Origin: an uncultured Blautia sp.
GTDB taxonomy: Bacteria; Bacillota; Clostridia; Lachnospirales; Lachnospiraceae
Assembly (NCBI GenBank): GCA_958367245.1
Contig: CATXEA010000001.1
Span: 124,001-188,000, forward strand
Length of the DNA stretch: 64,000 nucleotides
Reading direction: 5' to 3'
Shown: piece by piece, positions 60,256-64,000 of the stretch
Position numbering within the stretch: the stretch's first letter is position 1
How the letters are laid out: every line of letters starts with the position of its first letter
Notes under the pieces: generated by a model
What the model saw: the letters and a program-made list of their open reading frames with translations, nothing else
Database searches by the model: none
Told to the model about the DNA's origin: nothing
Made by a program: the position numbers and the translations under genes

Positions 60256-62817
60256 TCATTTTTTCTGGTATGGAGTATTAGTTACGGGGAGGGTGGTTCT
60301 GAATTCTCCGTCCATCTTATAGTAAGCTCCGGCGATGGCTGGCGCTGTAGGAATAGATGTAATCTCACCGATTCCGATTGCGCCGCAGGCTACATTAAGT
60401 CCCGGCTTCTCTACAATAATACTCTCTACCTCTGGTACTTTGTTTGCTTTTGGTAATCCTAGTGTACCATATTTTGCGGTAGGTTTGCAATCCTTAATTG
60501 GATATTTTTCTGTTGTTGCAAATCCAAATCCCATAACTACGCCGCCTTCAATCTGACCTTCTGTAGAAAGAGGATTAATGGCTCTTCCCACGTCATGGGC
60601 AGCGACCATTTTCTGTACAGTTCCGTCCTCATTCAGGATGCAGACCTGAGTGGCATAGCCGTATGCTACATGGGAAACAGGATTTTTTACATTGGAGCCC
60701 ATAGCGTCTGTTTTTGCAAGATATTCACCCAGATATTCTTTTCCTTCCAGTTCTTCCAGCGTATGCTCTGCAAGCTCGGCCTTTAAAGGCTCACAGGCTC
60801 TTCGAAGAGCTTCGCCTGTTACCAGTGTCTGTCTGGAACCGGAGGTTGTTCCCGAATCCGGAGCATTGTAGGTATTTGAGGCGTCATAATAAATCTGCTC
60901 TCTGGAAAGTTCCAGCATTTCTCCGGCAATCTGTACAAGAACGGTTCCAAGTCCCTGACCGATACAGGACGCTCCGGAGTGAATTTCCACTTTTCCATCG
61001 TGAACATAAAGGCGTACCCTGCCCCAGTCAGGAAGTCCGACGCCTACGCCGGCATTTTTCATAGCGCAGGCAATTCCTGCATAAGGACTGCTTTCATAAA
61101 TATCTTTTACTGCTTCCAGAGTTTCTGCCAGTCCTGTAGAATTATCTACAATCTGACCGTTAGGAAGCTCCTGACCCGGACGAATGGCATTGCGATAGCG
61201 GATTTCCCATGGAGAAATTCCTACAATTCCTGCCATCTTGGTAAGAAGCATTTCAATGGCAAAGCAGGTCTGAGTTACGCCGAAGCCTCTGTAAGCTCCT
61301 GCAGGAGGATTGTTCGTATAATAAGCTTTTCCATCAATATCGAAATTCTGATAATTATAAGGACCTGACGCGTGTGTACAGGCTCTCTGGAGCACCGGAC
61401 CGCCAAGAGAGGCATACGCGCCCGTATCCGCAATAACTGTCGCTTTTACACCCTGAATGATTCCATTTTCATCACAGCCAAGGGTGAACTCCATATCCAT
61501 AGGATGGCGCTTCGGATGAATCAGAATACTTTCTGCACGGGTCAGTTTCACCTTTGCCGGACGCTTGGACAGATATGCAATCAGCGCTGCGAGATGCTGG
61601 ACAGTAACATCCTCTTTTCCGCCGAAGCCGCCGCCTACCAGTTTATTTCTGACCTTTACTTTTTCTGCAGGGAGTCCCAGCATTGCCATACATTCGTGCT
61701 GGGTATCGTATACGCCCTGGTCTGTGGAATAAATCAGCACACCGTCTCCATCCGGCACGGCAACTGCACATTCCGGTTCCAGAAAAGCATGTTCTGTCCA
61801 AGGTGTCTGGAATTTATCACTAATCACATATTTAGAGTTTGCAATAGCGGCATCCGCGTCTCCTCTGTGAACGTGCCAGTGGGAAAGAAGGTTGTTTTCT
61901 TCTGATTCATGGACCTTTGGAGCGCCGTCTGCCATTGCTTCATAGGGGTTACGAATCATATCGAGAACTTCATATTCTACTTCGATGAGTTTTTTTGCTT
62001 CCTCAACGATTTCCGGAGATTCTGCAGCGACAAGAGCAATGGCATCGCCCAGATAATGTGTCAGATGTCCGATCGGAACCATTGTATCCCAGTCCTGCTT
62101 TAAGTGTCCGACTTTTACGCTTCCCGGAATATCTTCTGCTGTATATACGCCTATTACACCGGGAAGGGCTTTTGCTTTTTCTGTATGAATGGCGAGAACT
62201 CTCGCTCGTGGGTATTCGCTTCGAAGAGCGCTTCCGTAAATCATCCCCTCAACTTCTACGTCGTCGGGATATTCTCCGCATCCCAGAACCTTTTCTCTGA
62301 CATCAACTCTTGGAATGCGTTCTCCAACCTTCCATGTGTATTCTTTTTTCTCAGGAAGCCCTTCTCTTTTATATTTGGCTGCAAGTAAAATACCGTCTAT
62401 AATCTTTTTATAGCCTGTACAGCGGCAGATATTATTCTTGATGGCATCTGCAGCCTCCGCTCTGGTTGGATTTGGATTTTTGTCGATCAATCCCTTGGCG
62501 CTGATTACCATTCCCGGAATACAGAAGCCACACTGCACTGCTCCGGCTTCACCAAAGGCGCGGACAAAAATTTCTTTTTCTTCTTCCTCAAATCCTTCTA
62601 TTGTCAGTATGTGTTTGCCTTCCAGTTTGGAAAGCTTCGGTACGCAGGCTTTTGTTGCTTTTCCGTCTATAAGGACATGACAGGTACCGCAGGCTCCTTC
62701 GCTGCATCCATCTTTTACGGATTTCAGCTTACACACATTTCTGAGGAAAGGAAGAAGTTTCATATCATTTTCTTCATGGTATTCTTTACCGTTTACAAAA
62801 AAATTAAACATAGACAT
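60256..62817 (-). CDS. xdhD: Selenium-dependent xanthine dehydrogenase, fused 2Fe-2S and Mo domains (XdhD-like)
   Basis: The product has 853 residues. An N-terminal 2Fe-2S part (about 1-155) has GCSEGACGTCHVLIDG and CGFCIPGMVISAKG with NICRCTGYKKII. The Mo-binding part (about 165-853) has LVGGGFGGKEDVTVQHLAAL, then AYRGFGVTQTCFAIEM, and the Glu in IGIGEITSIPTAPAIAG. No FAD domain is fused; YgfK or XdhB may serve. No selenocysteine codon is needed, since this group carries a labile non-Sec selenium. E. coli XdhD and gut purine-cluster homologues are the nearest named relatives. It follows ygfK by 62 bases. Confidence 0.94.
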   Translation of the reverse strand: MSMFNFFVNGKEYHEENDMKLLPFLRNVCKLKSVKDGCSEGACGTCHVLIDGKATKACVPKLSKLEGKHILTIEGFEEEEKEIFVRAFGEAGAVQCGFCIPGMVISAKGLIDKNPNPTRAEAADAIKNNICRCTGYKKIIDGILLAAKYKREGLPEKKEYTWKVGERIPRVDVREKVLGCGEYPDDVEVEGMIYGSALRSEYPRARVLAIHTEKAKALPGVIGVYTAEDIPGSVKVGHLKQDWDTMVPIGHLTHYLGDAIALVAAESPEIVEEAKKLIEVEYEVLDMIRNPYEAMADGAPKVHESEENNLLSHWHVHRGDADAAIANSKYVISDKFQTPWTEHAFLEPECAVAVPDGDGVLIYSTDQGVYDTQHECMAMLGLPAEKVKVRNKLVGGGFGGKEDVTVQHLAALIAYLSKRPAKVKLTRAESILIHPKRHPMDMEFTLGCDENGIIQGVKATVIADTGAYASLGGPVLQRACTHASGPYNYQNFDIDGKAYYTNNPPAGAYRGFGVTQTCFAIEMLLTKMAGIVGISPWEIRYRNAIRPGQELPNGQIVDNSTGLAETLEAVKDIYESSPYAGIACAMKNAGVGVGLPDWGRVRLYVHDGKVEIHSGASCIGQGLGTVLVQIAGEMLELSREQIYYDASNTYNAPDSGTTSGSRQTLVTGEALRRACEPLKAELAEHTLEELEGKEYLGEYLAKTDAMGSNVKNPVSHVAYGYATQVCILNEDGTVQKMVAAHDVGRAINPLSTEGQIEGGVVMGFGFATTEKYPIKDCKPTAKYGTLGLPKANKVPEVESIIVEKPGLNVACGAIGIGEITSIPTAPAIAGAYYKMDGEFRTTLPVTNTPYQKK

Positions 62818-62832
62818 TCTCCTTTACAATGA

Positions 62833-62863
62833 GGGCGCAACTGTCCCTGAAACAGTTGCGCCC
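62833..62863. other. Stem-loop between ygfK and xdhD
   Basis: GGGCGCAACTGT (62833-62844) and its perfect complement (62852-62863) make a 12-bp stem. There is no T run in the minus direction, so it may separate mRNA stability of ygfK and xdhD rather than end transcription. Confidence 0.6.
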
Positions 62864-62879
62864 TTTCATATGTCTGTTA

Positions 62880-64000
62880 TTACATGAGCAGATAAGAATA
62901 GTCGTCAATGACTGCGTTAATCAGTCTGCGTAATCCCTCATATAAAGCATCGTTCGGGTCGTCTGCTTTGCAGTCTGTAATCTTTCCAAGGAAACGAACC
63001 TTACATTCTTTTGTTTCCCTGTTCACTACAGCAAAACCATCATTTGTACTGTCAGCCATGTCTGCCTCTTTGGCAAACAGAGTGAATTTATCTTTATATG
63101 GAGCGCTTGCGTATGGACAGAATGTCTTACAGTTGCCGCATTCATTACACATATAGTCTACATGGATAATCTGGTTCATTTCCATTCCCGGAACTTTGAT
63201 GGAAATGTTTGCGCGGTTCGGACATACATCTACACAGTTTTCACATACTTTGTTACAGGTAAGGCAGCGCTCATTCTCATTTGCTGCATCTTTGCTTTCT
63301 TTGAGAATTGCTTTTTTCGCGAAGCAGTCTTCTTCTGTACCCGATACAGGAGCATTTTTTACAAGCTCTTTTTCAAGGATTGCTTTTACTGCAAGCTGTG
63401 CGTCGCGGATTGCCTCTACGATTGTAGCTGCCCCTTTCGCGCCGTCGCCTGCGAGATATACGTTCTCCACACTTGTTTCCAGAGTCTTGTCGTTAACTTT
63501 TGCTTTGCCGCGTTCGTTTACATTAATTCCGTTTGCTTCATAGAATTCTGTCGGTACTTTTTCACCAACAGCTACGATAACAGAATCTGCAGGTACTTTT
63601 TCAAAAATATCTGTTTCTGTGACACTGGCGCGTCCTGATGCGTCCAGAGCGCCAAGTTCCATCTTTTTGCAGAGAAGTTTGCCATTTTCCAGAGAAACAG
63701 GCGCAAGGAGTTCTTTAAATTCAACGCCATCCTCAAGAACTTCCAGCAGTTCGTCTTCTGCTGCCGGCATATAGTATTTCGTTCTTCTGTATACAAGGTA
63801 AACGTGCTCAACGCCTTTTGTGCGTTTTGCTGCTCTTGCTGTATCCATAGCTGTGTTTCCGCCGCCGATTACGACTACGTTTTTGCCAAGGTCTACATTT
63901 CCGTCGTTCTCTTTAAAGTTTCTCAGGAATTCAAGAGCATTGATTGTTTCACCTTTTTCCAGCTTCAGAGTACCCGGTTTATTTGCGCCGACAGCTACGA
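62880..64000 (-). CDS. ygfK: YgfK-type FAD/iron-sulfur oxidoreductase, C-terminal part (runs off window)
   Basis: The frame is open through the right edge, so the start lies outside. The 373 visible residues begin in a GltD-like domain with an NAD(P)-binding loop (VVVIGGGNTAMDTARAAKR) and later NVYLAGDGAKGAATIVEAI for FAD. A C-terminal ferredoxin-like part has two cysteine clusters (CLTCNKVCENCVDVCPNR and CNECGNCKTFCPY). The family is annotated as putative selenate reductase subunit, but in gut purine clusters YgfK is thought to link NAD(P)H to the hydroxylases. It is upstream of xdhD in the same operon. Confidence 0.93.
   Translation of the reverse strand, partial: VAVGANKPGTLKLEKGETINALEFLRNFKENDGNVDLGKNVVVIGGGNTAMDTARAAKRTKGVEHVYLVYRRTKYYMPAAEDELLEVLEDGVEFKELLAPVSLENGKLLCKKMELGALDASGRASVTETDIFEKVPADSVIVAVGEKVPTEFYEANGINVNERGKAKVNDKTLETSVENVYLAGDGAKGAATIVEAIRDAQLAVKAILEKELVKNAPVSGTEEDCFAKKAILKESKDAANENERCLTCNKVCENCVDVCPNRANISIKVPGMEMNQIIHVDYMCNECGNCKTFCPYASAPYKDKFTLFAKEADMADSTNDGFAVVNRETKECKVRFLGKITDCKADDPNDALYEGLRRLINAVIDDYSYLLM

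Noticed and set aside
60256..62817. Selenocysteine codon in the selenium-dependent hydroxylase
   Set aside because: The reading frame is uninterrupted and complete; this enzyme group uses a labile selenium ligand, not selenocysteine.

Overview
The window looks like a chromosomal segment of a gut Clostridia, most likely family Lachnospiraceae. The grounds are T-box leaders on pheS and leuA, a Rex repressor, TnpV and Tn4451-type serine recombinase remnants, a secreted M60 (mucinase-type) peptidase, and an anaerobic selenium-linked purine catabolism cluster. Genus is not resolved from sequence alone; a mucin-associated relative of Mediterraneibacter or Blautia would fit.

Layout. 1-3.9 kb is the right end of an integrated mobile element: the tail of a CHC2-type primase, a VapE-family helicase, a 55-residue protein and a large serine recombinase. 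4-5.7 kb holds a secreted protein and a small zinc-ribbon membrane protein of unknown function, followed by a gene-free stretch. 5.7-15.7 kb is housekeeping: yebC, a CorC-type CBS protein, mazF without mazE, alr, nnrD, rex, an ABC-F ATPase, an intracellular subtilisin and map. 15.8-22.6 kb is a two-gene secretion locus: an 1805-residue M60 peptidase carrying a dockerin-like module, then a protein with a putative cohesin-like domain, a proline-rich linker and two FN3 domains. 22.7-26.5 kb has a MATE transporter and decayed mobile DNA (broken recombinase, oriT-like palindrome, GNAT, tnpV). 26.5-29.2 kb encodes a MotA/MotB-like pair with the build of ZorA/ZorB. 29.3-42.7 kb has a phosphatase, pheT and pheS with a T-box, BrkB, SpoIID, galM, a 6S-like RNA, thrC, a SleB-type hydrolase and leuA with a Leu T-box. 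42.7-44.1 kb is RNA-rich: a putative small RNA with six ACAAAAGA motifs, a type I toxin/antisense pair and tRNA-Pro(GGG).

44.3-64 kb is dominated by the purine/uric-acid catabolic and selenium-hydroxylase cluster. On the + strand are ygeX, ygeY, ygeW and arcC, the lower pathway: diaminopropionate cleavage, amide hydrolysis, carbamoyl transfer, and ATP from carbamoyl phosphate. Converging on the - strand are ygfK, xdhD, xdhA, xdhB, xdhC, yqeB, yqeC, a mocA-like gene, yedF, a cysteine desulfurase-like gene, a DUF3343 gene and a MATE transporter. These cover the hydroxylases and the insertion of selenium and molybdenum cofactor. The two operons meet at a bidirectional terminator near 50.7 kb. 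ygfK runs off the right edge, so the cluster continues outside the window.
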